From: Macrocystis pyrifera
Lineage: Eukaryota > Sar > Phaeophyceae > Laminariales > Laminariaceae
NCBI GenBank assembly: GCA_031763025.1
Contig: JASSKH010000003.1
Span: forward strand, 18,942,977 to 19,006,976
Length of the DNA stretch: 64,000 nucleotides
Direction: 5' to 3'
Of this stretch, positions 17,601 through 29,699 are shown piece after piece (position 1 is the stretch's first letter; every line of letters starts with the position of its first letter). The notes under the pieces were generated by a model, which did no database searches, was not told the DNA's origin, and was given only the letters and a program-made list of their open reading frames with translations. Position numbers and translations under genes: made by a program.

Positions 17601-20289
17601 TCGTCGACACCCATGACGCATCGAACCCGCTGGTTGAGGGCCTGGGCATTCCTCTTTTGACCTGCGATGTGAGTTCCGCGGTGGGCAGACAGCAAGCGTC
17701 TTGTTACTGCGTATATATACAGTAGCGTGGCAGGCATTTAGCACCAATAACACCAACATCACCAATAGCACCAATGAGCCCGCTCGTCGATGCCTACCAT
17801 CAACAAACAGTATACTAACCACTGCTGGACGTGAAGTATTTTTGTTGCATGCATCACCGATCACCGTTCACCGATCACCGCCAGATCGGATGGCTAGCTA
17901 TTTTTAGATGTATTAGCTCCTGCCACCCCCATGACAAAAGAGGCTAAGTCGTCGGTGACGTATGATGCGAAAAACATGGAGAAGGAAGATGCGTCTACGC
18001 AATATTTTGGTCGAATTGACAGTTTTTGAAGTGCTCGCATCACAATACTCCCAACAATCTTGTCAATCCGATCAAAACGTTGCATAGGTTCTTCTCCCTT
18101 CTTCATGTTTGCGGCATCATATGCGACCGGCCGCTTTACCTGTTCTTCCATTGTTTTAGGCGGGAACCAATCGCCCAACACTCCCCCCATCCAGCCCCCC
18201 CCAAACCCTCGGCAGAACACGTTAAGTGGTCGGTAGCATATGCTGCCGTAAAAATGGAGAAGGGAGAAAAAATATGCAATTCTTCCGTAGCTGAGATGCG
18301 ACAAATCTTGTCAGTCGGAAAAACAATAGTCGCATACTTGTTGTTCCCTTCTCCATTTTTTCGGCACCATACGCCATCGACCACTATTAATAGACCTGTT
18401 CTGCCGTTGACTACTATAAGACAGGAACAACGACGTCCTCCACTCAGCCAGCCCCCGTCCCGGTCCCCATTCCGCCCCCCCCCCCCCCCCCATAGTTTTT
18501 TTTTTTTTTTTTTTTCTTTTTTTTGGCGGTCGCCCACAGCTGGTTGTCGAGTGAGATCATTTGTGCGAGGTAAAGAACCTTTACTCTGCGCAAGGGAATT
18601 GATCGTACCACGTCGTGTTCAAGGTAAGGCACCCAAGAGGCAGTCACATACTCGTAGTACTCCCATTGCTGTCTCTGGAAGTGGCTACACCGGAAATTAA
18701 ACTAACTCATTGACGCTGTCATCCATATGCAAGTCCGCCTCACAAGCGGTTCTTAGTGGGATGCAGCTCACCCTTCATGCGACTCGCCGGACACCTCACG
18801 GCGCTTCGCGCTTGGTGCAAGCAATGTCTGCCTGGTCGGTGAAAACCCGACATGCTCCGTCCCGGCATTGTAGGGATGCGAGGGTCTATGGTTATACGAC
18901 TACGGCCATGCATGAGATCGAGTACATCTCTCCTATCGAGTACACCCCCCCCCCCCTAGATGTGTATGGGTTGGGTTGGCGTCGGTTGTCAACGACACTG
19001 CTTGTAAAACATGCCGCTCACTACGTGAGCTAGACATCCAGGGCACCGTTTTTTTTTTTTTTTTTTCTTTTTGGCGGTCGCCCACAGCTGGTCGTCGAGT
19101 GAGATCATTTGTGCGGGGTAAAGAACCTTTTCTCTGCGCAAGGGAATTGATCGTATCACGTCGTGTTCAAGGTAAGGCACCCAAGAGGCAGTTACATAAT
19201 ACTCCCATTGCTGTCTCTGGAAATGGCTACACCGGAAATTAAACTAACTCATTGAAGCTGTCATCCATATGCAAGTCCGCCCCACAAGCGGTTCTAGGAT
19301 GCAGCTCACCCTTCATGCGACTCGCCGGACACCTCACGGCGCTTCGCGCTTGGTGCAAGCAATGTCTGCCTGGTCGGTGAAAACCCGACATGCTCCGTCC
19401 TGGCATTGTAGGGATGCGAGGGTCTATGGTCATACGACTACGGCCATGCATGAGATCGAGTGCAGCTATCCTATCGAGTACCCCCCCCCCCCCCCCCCCC
19501 CCCCCCCCCGCCCTAACATCATGCATATTTAGTATTTCTCCATCGCACCAAAGGCAATGAACGAACACCCCTGGCAGATGGTCACTTACTTCGACGTCAC
19601 GTTCCCCTTTCTTCTGAGCTTATATTGGTGCTCACATCATGTGCTGCTGTATTTGCTGTTTATTGATGCTGGTACTAAACATGCTGCATTTGCTCTGGCT
19701 CGGCGTTGCTTGGGTGCGCTGACAACCCTTCCAGGTGTGGGAGCACGCGTACTACATCGACTACCGCAACGCACGTTCCGACTACATCGGTGAGTGCCTT
19801 GCCTTACCTTGCCTTACCTTGCCTTTCCTCCGTGACCACGGTAACATTGACGACAGTACTAATACTGCAAAACTCGTCCTACTCTATTTTCAAGTAGTTG
19901 GCCTCAAAAACATGACAGGTCCCTACATTCTGTGGCCGAACTACTTAAAATTATAGTAGGTTGATGCTCTCAGCAGTAGGTAAGTTGTAGCACAGTCTCT
20001 CTAGCTCCGCTTCGGCATCTGGTCACCATCAATGCTGTATGTGCATGAAGACATCAAGGTTATTCACGCAAGCGTCAAACCTGTTGCACTTGACATTGAC
20101 AATTGTCCACCTCCCCTCTCGCTCCCCAAAATTATGTATTTCGGCCGTGTTGATCCGTGATCAGAATCCTGGTGGAACCTGGTGAACTGGGACTTCGCCA
20201 ACGAGAACTTGGACGATGCATCGTACTCCTACTCCTACCATTTCTCGTACTCCTACTCCATAGACATGGAGTACTTCGACTACTACTAG
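14683..20289 (+). CDS. SOD: Iron superoxide dismutase SOD1 (exons 2-7; first exon not found)
   Basis: Fe-SOD disproportionates superoxide to oxygen and hydrogen peroxide. The exons are 14683-14719, 15866-15975, 16733-16927, 17600-17668, 19735-19789 and 20165-20289, all with GT-AG introns and consistent phases. The joined frame shows EYHPGKHHAGY (first His ligand and gateway Tyr), FNNAGQVYNHNFYW (second His ligand; the Gln typical of the Fe type), WTWLVQ, THDASNP and CDVWEHAYYIDYRN (Asp and third His ligands). Peculiarities are a Ser/Tyr-rich C-terminal tail of about 25 residues after NWDFANENL, VGSEW where FGSGW is usual, and GTGCGG as exon 3 donor. The N-terminal exon coding ELPY... was not located within the window. 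The gene may have a divergent or distant first exon, or be truncated. Exon sizes equal those of SOD2, so they are duplicates. Confidence 0.88.
15976..16732 (+). other. SOD1 intron 3
   Basis: 757 bp, AT-rich, with a TAATAATAGTAATAATTATG patch at about 16160. I recognise no inserted element. The other SOD1 introns are 14720-15865, 16928-17599, 17669-19734 and 19790-20164. Only the fourth of these contains clear repeats. Confidence 0.7.
17955..18400. repeat. Cluster of alternating inverted repeats in SOD1 intron 5
   Basis: A degenerate unit of about 45-50 bp, recognisable by GGAGAAGGGAGAA / TTCTCCCTTCT and CATATGC near a CGACCG/CGGTCG block, occurs four times in alternating orientation. The copies lie near 17955-17990, 18091-18145, 18209-18262 and 18347-18400. 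Neighbouring copies could form hairpins. It resembles nested foldback (MITE-like) insertions; no terminal duplication could be defined. The minus strand has a 136-codon open frame across it with no known motif. Confidence 0.5.
18496..18956 (+). mobile_element. Poly(C)-type retro-insertion, copy B
   Basis: It starts with a T-run (18496-18515, then CTTTTTTTT) and the sequence GGCGGTCGCCCACAGCTGGT. It runs through the family core and ends ATCGAGTACA followed by C12 (18945-18956). It is about 460 bp, the longest form seen, and highly similar to copy C 100 bp downstream. A separate C17 run at 18475-18491 lies just before it and may be the tail of an earlier insertion. It sits in SOD1 intron 5. Confidence 0.7.
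19049..19509 (+). mobile_element. Poly(C)-type retro-insertion, copy C
   Basis: Same organisation as copy B: T-run, GGCGGTCGCCCACAGCTGG, family core CCTGGTCGGTGAAAACCCGA, then ATCGAGTA and a C29 tract (19481-19509). B and C are separated by about 90 bp of unrelated sequence. No clear target duplication is visible. Confidence 0.7.
20226..20278 (+). repeat. TCC-TAC codon repeat forming the SOD1 tail
   Basis: Imperfect repetition of TACTCC encodes Tyr-Ser pairs in the last exon. Its expansion probably created the C-terminal extension that SOD2 lacks. Confidence 0.75.
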
Positions 20290-22150
20290 TAGACTACTAC
20301 TGTAGTCCAAACTATCAAATCACCACTTGCCCCTCATGCAGTGGGTGTGCCTACGGGAAGACAAACAAAACTCGTCATACTGTTGGTAAGACACAAACTC
20401 GGCAGTTTCTCTGCCTCAAGCATGCCTACGTACTGTACCAGGTATGGCGGCATGTCGAGCCCTGGACTGAAGAACATTGACGAGCGGTCGGTAGATGGGG
20501 TACAAGTAGCTCGGTCGTAGCTGGACCAGGTGGGTGTGCCTACAGCAGTCAGTGTGCGCACCCCCCCCCCCTGCTTTGAAACGTACTGTGGAATGCAGCG
20601 ACTATAGCCCGCTCAGATTAGTTATCTTAGTTATCTTGCTTAGCTTTTTCTCGTTCTTGGGGTTTATTAATACCTGGTAGTCGTTTTTTTGCTTGTAGGA
20701 AGGACACGTTTGTCCGCAGGAAAGGTCGGAAGCGAGGGGAAGGGAGGGGTTGCCATCGACCAATCTGCTTGATAACGTAGTTCAGCTGTATGTAGATATT
20801 ATTTATTTTTAACAGTGATGTAGTTGGCGGTGTGACCCAGTGCGTGCGCCTTTGTTGAATATCGCAAGTCAGCGGTTCGGTAGATTTTGTACGTGTCAGA
20901 GTCTGTACAGAACGCGGGATGCACCATGCCTTGTGGATGAGTGCACCGCACTGTGAAGTACTACAGTACACGCGAGTAACGGTACGTTAACCGCTGACGG
21001 ATATCCCCACAATTTAGCTTCTGGAGAAAGAAGCAACCAGAAATCGGGGGATGGAACGCAAAAATATGTAGAAGCCTCCTTAGCTGAGGGTTTTGTCGTT
21101 CGTTGGGTGAGCTTTTTTTATCGATGCCCTTGAGGCCGAACGGAGCGGGGTGGCAATGGTATGATACGTGAGATATCAGCATAAACAGTGCTAGTGTCCG
21201 TTTCAGCATAGCGCATGCAGCAGTTGGGAGGGGGGTGCGGCTCTTCTCCACATTATTCAGTAGGTGCAACACGTACGTGATGGCTACCTACGCCTTTTCT
21301 ATCGCCCGCCGGACTGTGCAGCATTTTTATTGATCACACATCAAAGTTTGCCAAGGCTCATTAGGACCACAAAGTAGAAAATGATGCATACATTCCAGGC
21401 ATACGTAAGCACAGATATCGATAAGGACGATACGTTCCGTGGGGTTGAATGGTACGTGGTGTGTGCTCTCTTTAATTTTTCGTTCTTGACATACAACAGT
21501 AGTAGTACTAATAGTCGTCGTATCGTGTCACATTGTTCCATGTTGGTTGAATCTCGGTCGTCGGTTGTTCGTTGCTTGGTGCAGCTCAGAGGCGCCCAGC
21601 TCGAGGTACAGCAGTACCATCACAAGACCCAGCAGCTACCCAAGGGGGAGTTTTGCTCATCTTTTAGGTCCAGAGGTATTCTGCCGCAACTTTGACTGGT
21701 TACCTGATTTACACCTGGTAACCCTACATTATTTGCCCAATTTGATCTTGACATTTTATTTTTGAAAAAAGGGGTTCTACGTGTAGTAAGTAGCATGTTT
21801 GTCGGTTTTTGGTCAGCTTCTCGTTCCTGTGTCATGAGTACTGCAGGATTGGGGGTATGTATGCATATATATTATGCGGCGAAAGTAGGGGGTACCTTTT
21901 ATGGCATTATCCTGTGAACCAGAATGAACACAACAACCAGAATGAACGCGAGAGGCGTTGAGCGATACTGGTATGATACTACGCGTCGGCGGGGGATGAT
22001 ATTTTCGATCTGACGTTGTGCTCGATGTGTCGAACGGTATTACTGTAGTTAGCTCACTATTAATAGCGCAGAGGAAGATGTGAGTTGAGATGTTATTTAA
22101 GTTGAAGGTGTCCAGACGACCTCATGTATGACGGAGGAACATTACTGATT
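20290..22150. other. Spacer downstream of SOD1
   Basis: No gene recognised. It contains a C12 run near 20562 and scattered CAGTAGTA/TACTACTG words. Minus-strand open frames at 20627-20971 and 20961-21272 have no motif I know. Confidence 0.35.
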
Positions 22151-25100
22151 TCCTACCTGGTATGTTTTTGCGGGCCAACAAGGTAGTACAAAAGTTTCAC
22201 GCAAACGGCACCATATTACGTTCATATCAGTATTTTACTATTTTGACATCTGGGCCGTTTCGCCCTCGGTTGGCGCCGCCCCCATCATGGGATGATGAAA
22301 TATTTATCACTCAATTTCGGATCCATAGCCAAACGATCGCGGGCGGCTACCGGCACTGCTCCAGCCGTCGTCGACCGTCGACTATGGTTTCGGTCACACC
22401 GCGGAGTTCCCTGTTTGAATGTTCAATGGCTCGCCTGGCTCCGGGCGCCGTTGCAGCATATTTCTATCCAGCCACCAAACGACCGCCTCAAGCAGCGCCT
22501 CTCGGAGTCGCTGGATAAGCAAGGCTTTCGCGCCTATCTTGTATCGGAGGAAGTTATTAGTGCTTCTACTCCCTCCGTCCCTCGCACCGATACTTAGCTA
22601 ACCGCTGCCTGCAGCGCCTGCGCTTCCGCGATGATGGTGATCTGTTAAGGCTGCTCCCGTCACCGCTACGGCTATGCATAGTGAGTGGATGACGTTGACT
22701 ATTCCATCGCCGCCGCAGAAAACGGACTGCCTTGCCTCCGCCGTGTTTTTTTTTGCATCCTGCAAGCTGGTTGGGCGTGACGTAGCAACGGGCAGAGAAG
22801 ACGTGTATCGCCACTTCCTATATATAATATGATATTGCAGTACATGTTCTAACGAATAACCACTAATCCTTGCCAGCAGCAGTTTACTCGCGTGTTTTCT
22901 TCTTCAATGACGTCCTGTCTTTTCGGCTACTACTGCTTGTACAGCAGTTCAATACGCCGACAGGGATCATATCTTCACACCAACAGCCGATTGTCGGCAT
23001 TTTCGTCCTTTTGCTCCGGAAACCGGCCCCGCCTCTCCAATAATAGCAATACCTCTCATCTTGCCCCGGCGAGAGAATCTAAACACCCATGGTTGGCGTG
23101 CCTGTGAACTGACTTTGCGTACCAAGCAGTCCTTCAAATAATTCATTCGTAACTCGTACGACGTGGTGGTCTCTCTCCCCCTTACCTATTGCCGATTTTA
23201 CTGTCGAAGGTCGAGGGTGGTACTGTGCTCCCGGCCTTCGTACGTCTTTCAGAAGGCGTGAAATACGTCTACTTGAAGTGGGATAACGCTGCCGTCTCAG
23301 ATGTCTTCTCCTGCCAGCCATTCCCAATTCGCTTCGCGTTCTGGTACCGTCTCCGGTATAAATACCTCCATCTCCGTGCGCTCGCTGCACTTCCGACTGC
23401 ACACCAATTGATCAGAGTGCAGAAAAGCACTGCCCTTGAAGATACTCGTGGAACTCTGCAGTAATCCGCGTCCTAAGCCCAACGTGGAAGGCATTCATGA
23501 TGTAAATGCTCCAGCCGCGGGGAACAGGGCTGCCAACACTGCCTTCTTTCAGATGCAATGGTCGTTCAATATGGCCTGGTGGCCAATGCCAAGTCACTCG
23601 ATAGCTAGCTGTTGCCTTTCACGGTTCCATCTACTACTCATGCGCCAGTTCCGCGTGAACGTCCGCTTTTGTCAGGACGTCGTCGGCTTCCATTGCCAAA
23701 ACCATATATCTCGCCTACGCCTTCTCACCCAAGGAGCGCTCTAGATAGCGGCCTCATGTCACGGTTTCGTCCGGTTTCTATCTCTTTTCTGTCTTTTGAT
23801 GACCTTCCGGAGCTTCAGAGACGTTTTTCTGCCTCTCCGGAACAACCACATCCAACCCTGATTGAACATCAATACCACCTAGCGCGAGAGAGAAACATGT
23901 ATCAAAGTCGTGGGCGCGTCTCGATCAAAAGTCAAAACAAAAAATCGAAAGTTGTCTCCCGCGAGGAACGACGAGGGCCCGACGTACCCCGTTGGATCTT
24001 GCAATCCCGTACTGAATAATAATCGTCCCTTTTCGCCGATCAAGCTTTGCACAATTCCGTGAATACCTCATGGCGCTCCCCCCCTAACCCTTCTGCGTCT
24101 CGTTGACTGCAAGGGTCGACGGAATACCCATGAGTACGTTGTTGTACTCTCTGCCACCGGCACGGGTAAGTAACCGCCTCAGCTGTAAACCCCTCACCTG
24201 CATCGCTCATCATTGATAGCCTCACGCCAAACTCATGGGTGCATTGCACACGGAACCTTGGACTTTACCGGATATGAGAACAGACAGTCGCGGGCTTTTA
24301 TACACGACCAGTAGCAAATAATGGGTCCCCACGTCGGACCATCACTTAAAGTCTTGTAAATCTACCCAGCACTTATCACGGCCACAACAGCGAGCGGGAA
24401 TCATTCATTGCATTGCATTGCCACTGATTGTTAGGTCCTCGCTTGCTTCCTCCATCAACACACCCCACACGAAAACACGCCCTCTCTTACCGGGGTTGCA
24501 TAAATCCCCCAGAAACAACGTAAGGTTTCGGGCAATTACCCTCGGCATGAGTGAGTTCGAGATGGCCAGCCTCGGCACGTTCCCCTTCGGAGCGTTCTAG
24601 TCATATTGTCTTCCAATACGCAATCTGTCATCCCCTCCCATATTTCACTGTCGTCTCCTCCAAGCATGTTGGCGAGGTGGGCCCAGTCACGCGCCCTCCT
24701 GTTGTCATTTGATCAGCCGCGGCGAATTGAAAAGCGCTCCCGCTGTCCGAGGCAACGGTCCCGGGTATTACCCGTTAGGTGTCCATACATACTCCCTGGC
24801 TAGGACTTCGCAATTGTCTGCCCACGTCTAATGCCACCGATGTTTTGATCCCGCCTTCACGAGTTTTTCCATCTTGCTTTGGATCGTTGTGGTCTTTTCC
24901 AGCTAGTTCCGCCGTCACCGACTGTGTGAGTTCGTCGCTAATCAGAGAGACTAGTTTTACGGGGTCGCACGCAGGGGATTTCTTTAGTCTCGCCGAGAAC
25001 ACGTGGCAGTACCTCTCAAACAACCGCTAAGGCTCATCAACGGCTGAATAATTAGTATGCGCTGTCTTGACCTGCGAACAAGCCACCACATCGGTGCCCG

Positions 25101-28100
25101 TTCCCCCGCCTCCTTCCTACGAAGTGACTGTCAATTACCCACCCTCCTCCCTGCTTTGGTCTCTATTCCCTTCGCGCCTGGTTCCTCACCTGTATTGTGG
25201 TGCTTGATATAACCCGCCTGCGCTCCCTGTAGTCAATATGTACCGTGTAAATCTTGCCACAGACCACATCGTTTAAGCGTCTACTAAATGAGTCGTCCAC
25301 CATGTTGCACTGAAACGACGTTCCGGGATACCACCACTGCATTCCCCGCGTTGTCCCTAGTTGTGAAGACACATCGGTTCAACCACCACCATTTGCCGGT
25401 CCTCCCTTGACATAGGCGTCCAGCTGAACGCTGACGAATCCACGTACTATGCCGTATATCTCGTGAGTGTTAACTCCTATACAAGAGTCTCGTCGTCCTC
25501 CCATGCAACAGAACCTTCGCTGGTGTTCATTGGTGAATCGTATCCTTCTGTCGGGTCCTCCTCCCCACGGGGAAGTTTCGATGGAACGTAGCGGATCCCG
25601 AGTTGCCCTTCGGGGGGCCGCCGCAGTGTTGCCGTCTGCCCCGCTTGGTTTAATTGCCGCAGACCAACCTACTCCCTCCCGTTCGTCCATTTCCGTTTGG
25701 GTAACTTCCGACGAAACATATTATACCCACGGTGACTCCGGCGCCAGCCTGAAGCCTCTTTTGCATGTAGATCTATTCTAAGGGTTGTAGTAGATCGTGT
25801 GTTGTTGCCGTTTAGATGCAAGCTACCTGTAAAAGACAGTAGTTCCTCACAAAAGGAGTTGCGCCGTTTCTCGCGCTGTTCTAAAATATAGCCATCATCA
25901 CACATCATGGAGCCAAATACGAATATTACGATAATTAAGCTGACTATGAGCAAGTTGTTTTGCAGCGATTGCACTACGAGTATCACTATTCCGTCAACCT
26001 ACGTAGTGACCTACTGTGTCATCCCTACCTTCAGGCTTTCGAAAGCTTCAACTGCTCTGTCAACGGCGTCGCCAAAATATCGGATGGATGCTCTGCTATT
26101 TGCACGCGTCTATATGTGACTGCTGTTCTATCCTCGACATTCTCACGTACATGGTGGTACTTCACATCTAGACTGTGAGCGCTCAGTCCCTTCGTCGGTT
26201 TAACCACTCCTGTAGTGTCCTCGAGCGCTCGCATCGAGTCCCTGATTTTCGGCCCTACCGATTGTGGGAACTACCTACTTTGTTGCTTCGCAAGCCGAGG
26301 AATATTTCGACTATGTTTGCTGGTGTAGTATCGCTGAGCTGACCACGCGAACATCAGATTATCGCCTCCGCCACCGTTCAGCATCAACAGGTACCACGTG
26401 ATGTGTTTTAGTGATCACTGCCTACCTGCTCAATCGGAGAATGCAAACCCTAACCGTGCCTCACACTCACCATCCCCATAGTAAGCTACCCCGATAATAG
26501 TTTTGTTGTACCTTTCAGATAACGTAATATACATTCGCACGCAACCATGCAGTATCGGTTGACGATTCTGCCTAGCCATATAGCAACGTTTCTCACAGCA
26601 TAAACAATGTCTGGTCTCGTCGTGTGAGGTGCACACAGTGGTCCTCCTACCACCCCACGGAACTACCGCCGTATACGTTGTATACAGGCGAGGGTGATGT
26701 ACTACCCTCCACCCCCCTATCCGTGTTCTATCTTGCGTCCCAAAGCTGTATCGAGTCCATCCTCTATTGTGGCCGACACAGGACGATAGTCCTGCGTTCG
26801 GTGACAAACCTTCCCGAGATCGTGCTGGGTGACATCGACGCCATTTATGCGTTCTATCACAAACAACCAGGTATGCCTCTATGCATAGGATCATCGCCAG
26901 CGGTCCAGCTTCGTTCGCCTCAAATACCTTCACAGGACGATAGTCCTGCGTTCGGTGACAAACCTTCCCGAGATCGTGCTGGGTGACATCGACGCCATTT
27001 ATGCGTTCTATCACAAACAACCAGGTATGCCTCTATGCATAGGATCATCGCCAGCGGTCCAGCTTCGTTCGCCTCAAATACCTTAATGATCTTATTCTTG
27101 GGGCTGTCAGTCTCTGCACGTGTACCAACAATAGCGATATTGTCCGCATTTGCGGCTACATCCAGCTTGCTCACATCTCTTTGCGCAGGAACACGGGTCT
27201 ATGGGAGACTCTGTGCGAGTCCTTTCTCCTCCCCTAGGACCCGACCAGGGGTCTTGCATTAATTGCGGGCCCTCTGTCGCAAATCGTAAAGGCTCCTTCG
27301 CAGGCGTCCGGCAAATGGAGCCGTGGTGGTGAACCCCGATGGGAGGGCAACTTGATATAGGTTCTCCAACTGGGGCATTGACACGCACAGATTCAACGCC
27401 CATCCCCCGAGGCTCAGAGTCAAGCTACGCTGCCAAACAAAAACTTGGCACGCAAGAGGGACGACACACGCGCTACTGGGGCCTGTGTCTTAAATAAACC
27501 GTCCATACCTACCTGACAAAATGCGCTATCAAATTTTCCGTAAAACGTGAAGTGCTTCCGTCCTAAGTGAGCTTGCGCTTGAAGTCAATTTCAGCTTCAC
27601 GGCTGAGCTGACCTCCGAACTCACTGATCCTCCTTTACCCGTGTCCGACTTCCCCCCAGAGCTTTCCGCTTACTTTCCTGTGCAGTTCCCTATTTAGCGG
27701 TTTCTAGGCCATTCACAGCATCTGACTCACTCGGTGGCTCGCCACTGCCCCCGGTCAAAAGCTACGAAGACAACCATTGGCCGGTCGTCACCCGTGCTCA
27801 CCCTCCTGGCCAATGGGTGGATTCACACGCATAGCAGGGAGTTTTTCCCAGACGCAGCACATGGGTTATACCTGGTACTCTATATCGGTCGTCGGGAGCC
27901 CCCAGCGCCAGGAGTAAGTTTCTCACACCATGTTATTCCCATCAACAGCGTTTGTGTGATGCCTTGCTAAGGTCCAGTTTCTCTGTCTCTCCCGCCACCC
28001 GTGACCTTCGACTTTCTCCTCATCTTACCTCCTTGAGGAAGCCCCCCGTTCCGATTGACTGTCGCCAGTAAGCATGGCACCTTGTGCCGTGTAATGATCT

Positions 28101-29205
28101 CCTCAGATAGGTTTGTGAGTCCCCCTCTTCTTTGAAAAGCCATACCCAGTGTCCACCAAGTGGGGTCTCTCTTTGCTGGTGTGCTTTGTGTATGTGGTAT
28201 TTGGCGCTGGTTGGCACGTTGTGTTTCCTTTCTCGCACGATCCGCATACTGCAAGATCTCTGCACGCTACTTTTCCCTTGTCGCACGATCCGCATACTGC
28301 GATCTCTCTCCCTCCAGGGTTACCTCATGCCGAATCGCAACCGCACCGGGCGTCCTTGACACGGCCAACACTCTAGTGCAGCAGTTCTGCTGCCATTGCA
28401 TTCACGGACTCTAAGCTGTCCGCTACTATCCCAGTTTGTACTCTCTCCACCCCCCAGTGGGCTCTAGGATCGCCACTTCAAACGCTTTGGCCTACGCTTG
28501 GACCTAACGTCATCGCAGCACCCTCTGTGGCTACGTACGTATTTCCCACTATAGTCTAGGGATTCGACAATGTCAGTGGAGAGTAAATGATGACCTCGAG
28601 GTGAACCAATACGAATCTGCAATCACGCGTAATCGCCGACCACATCCTTGATGTCCCCCACCTCTACGAAAGTGACTCGTCCCGTGGTCGTACTGGGAGG
28701 AATTGTTTTCGGCAGAAACACCGTGAAAGGACTGCGTTGCGATTTAACACAGTGCCCTGGCTATCTTGAATCGACAATCCAATTTGACGTTGACGGTAAG
28801 CTTGCAGGTCGACGACGCCGTCCTGAGTCGACGATCCATCTGGACGTTACCTGGAACCATGTGGCGATCACCCTCGAGTATGTGCGTAGAAAAATGACCG
28901 ATTCACCTGAGTTTATGGAGCACGTCGCGCTCGTGGTATTCCCCTGCTGGCAATCAGTCCTCTTCAGCATGTCCAAATTTCCCGCCCCCCCAGCACTGTG
29001 CACCCCTGCCACCTTCGGCTGGCGCGCAGTGCCGCCCGCCCCTTCTAGCACGTTACACTTGAATGCAGCTCAAAAGCAGAATGACTGCCCCCATATTTGC
29101 TGCTTGTCGGCGACCTTGGCACCTTTTCCCTCTCAGTACCTGCGTGCGTCGTGGTTAGGCTTTGGACAAAGTGGACAGATCATAGCAACAACGCGCTCCC
29201 AGCCT
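22151..29205. other. Long decayed coding-like region, identity unknown
   Basis: Plus-strand stretches look protein-like in composition but change frame and are interrupted by stops. Examples are the frame ending QSRTE at 23612-24019, the frame with QLNADESTYYAVY and SVNSYTRVSSSS at about 25420-25560, the frame ending LLHVDLF at 25781, YEYHYSVNLRSDLLCH at about 25975-26025, and the frame at 26624-26986. The plus strand is pyrimidine-rich. Old transposon or virus-derived sequence and decayed host genes are both possible. I recognise no domain and assign no function. Confidence 0.3.
26777..27084 (+). repeat. 154-bp tandem duplication
   Basis: Two units, 26777-26930 and 26931-27084, each start CACAGGACGATAGTCC and end CCTCAAATACCTT. 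They appear identical by eye. The unit includes a protein-like stretch ending FYHKQPG before GTATGC, which could be an exon end. 154 is not a multiple of three, so the duplication shifts frame. Confidence 0.85.
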
Positions 29206-29699
29206 CCATCATGGGGCAGACCATGGGGTACCCCGTCGTACCCCATGGTGGGTCCCATGATATCCCATGGTACTCTATGGGGTAATTCATGGAAAAGTCG
29301 TACACCATGGTATATTTAATAGCGTGTCCCATGGGGTACGAGGGACAATCTTCCTTGGGATACCCCCTGAGAACCCATGGGACGTGCCATGGGATATCCC
29401 ATCGTGTGTCCCACATGGAATATATCATGGGACGAAACCCTCCATGAGTCGTCCCACGGCGGATATGAGGGGTACCCATGGGGTGTATCATGGGGTACCT
29501 ATGGGATATTCCGTGAGAATACCACGGAGTATGTCATGGTATTCCCTGTGGCATGTGCCATGGGGCATCTCAAGGTAGTGGACAAATGCCTCCCATAGGA
29601 TATGACATGGGGGCCCCGTGGATATTCCGTGGGAATACCACGGGGTATGCCATGGTATACCCTGTGGGGCATCTCAAGGTAGACTCTATGGACAAATGC
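29206..29699. repeat. Palindromic-word array A (CCATGGGGTA type)
   Basis: CCATGG, CCCATGGG and degenerate forms recur every 10-20 bp, often as CCATGGGGTA or TACCCCATGG. A longer unit containing GGCATCTCAAGGTAG and GACAAATGC occurs twice (about 29565-29600 and 29665-29699). The array stops exactly where the small LTR element copy 2 begins, and similar sequence resumes beyond its LTR at 32585. The element therefore most likely inserted into the array. Confidence 0.75.

Noticed and set aside
17894-18304. 136-codon minus-strand gene in SOD1 intron 5
   Set aside because: It spans the alternating inverted repeats and reads through a G/C-rich tract, with no motif. Openness is better explained by the repeats.
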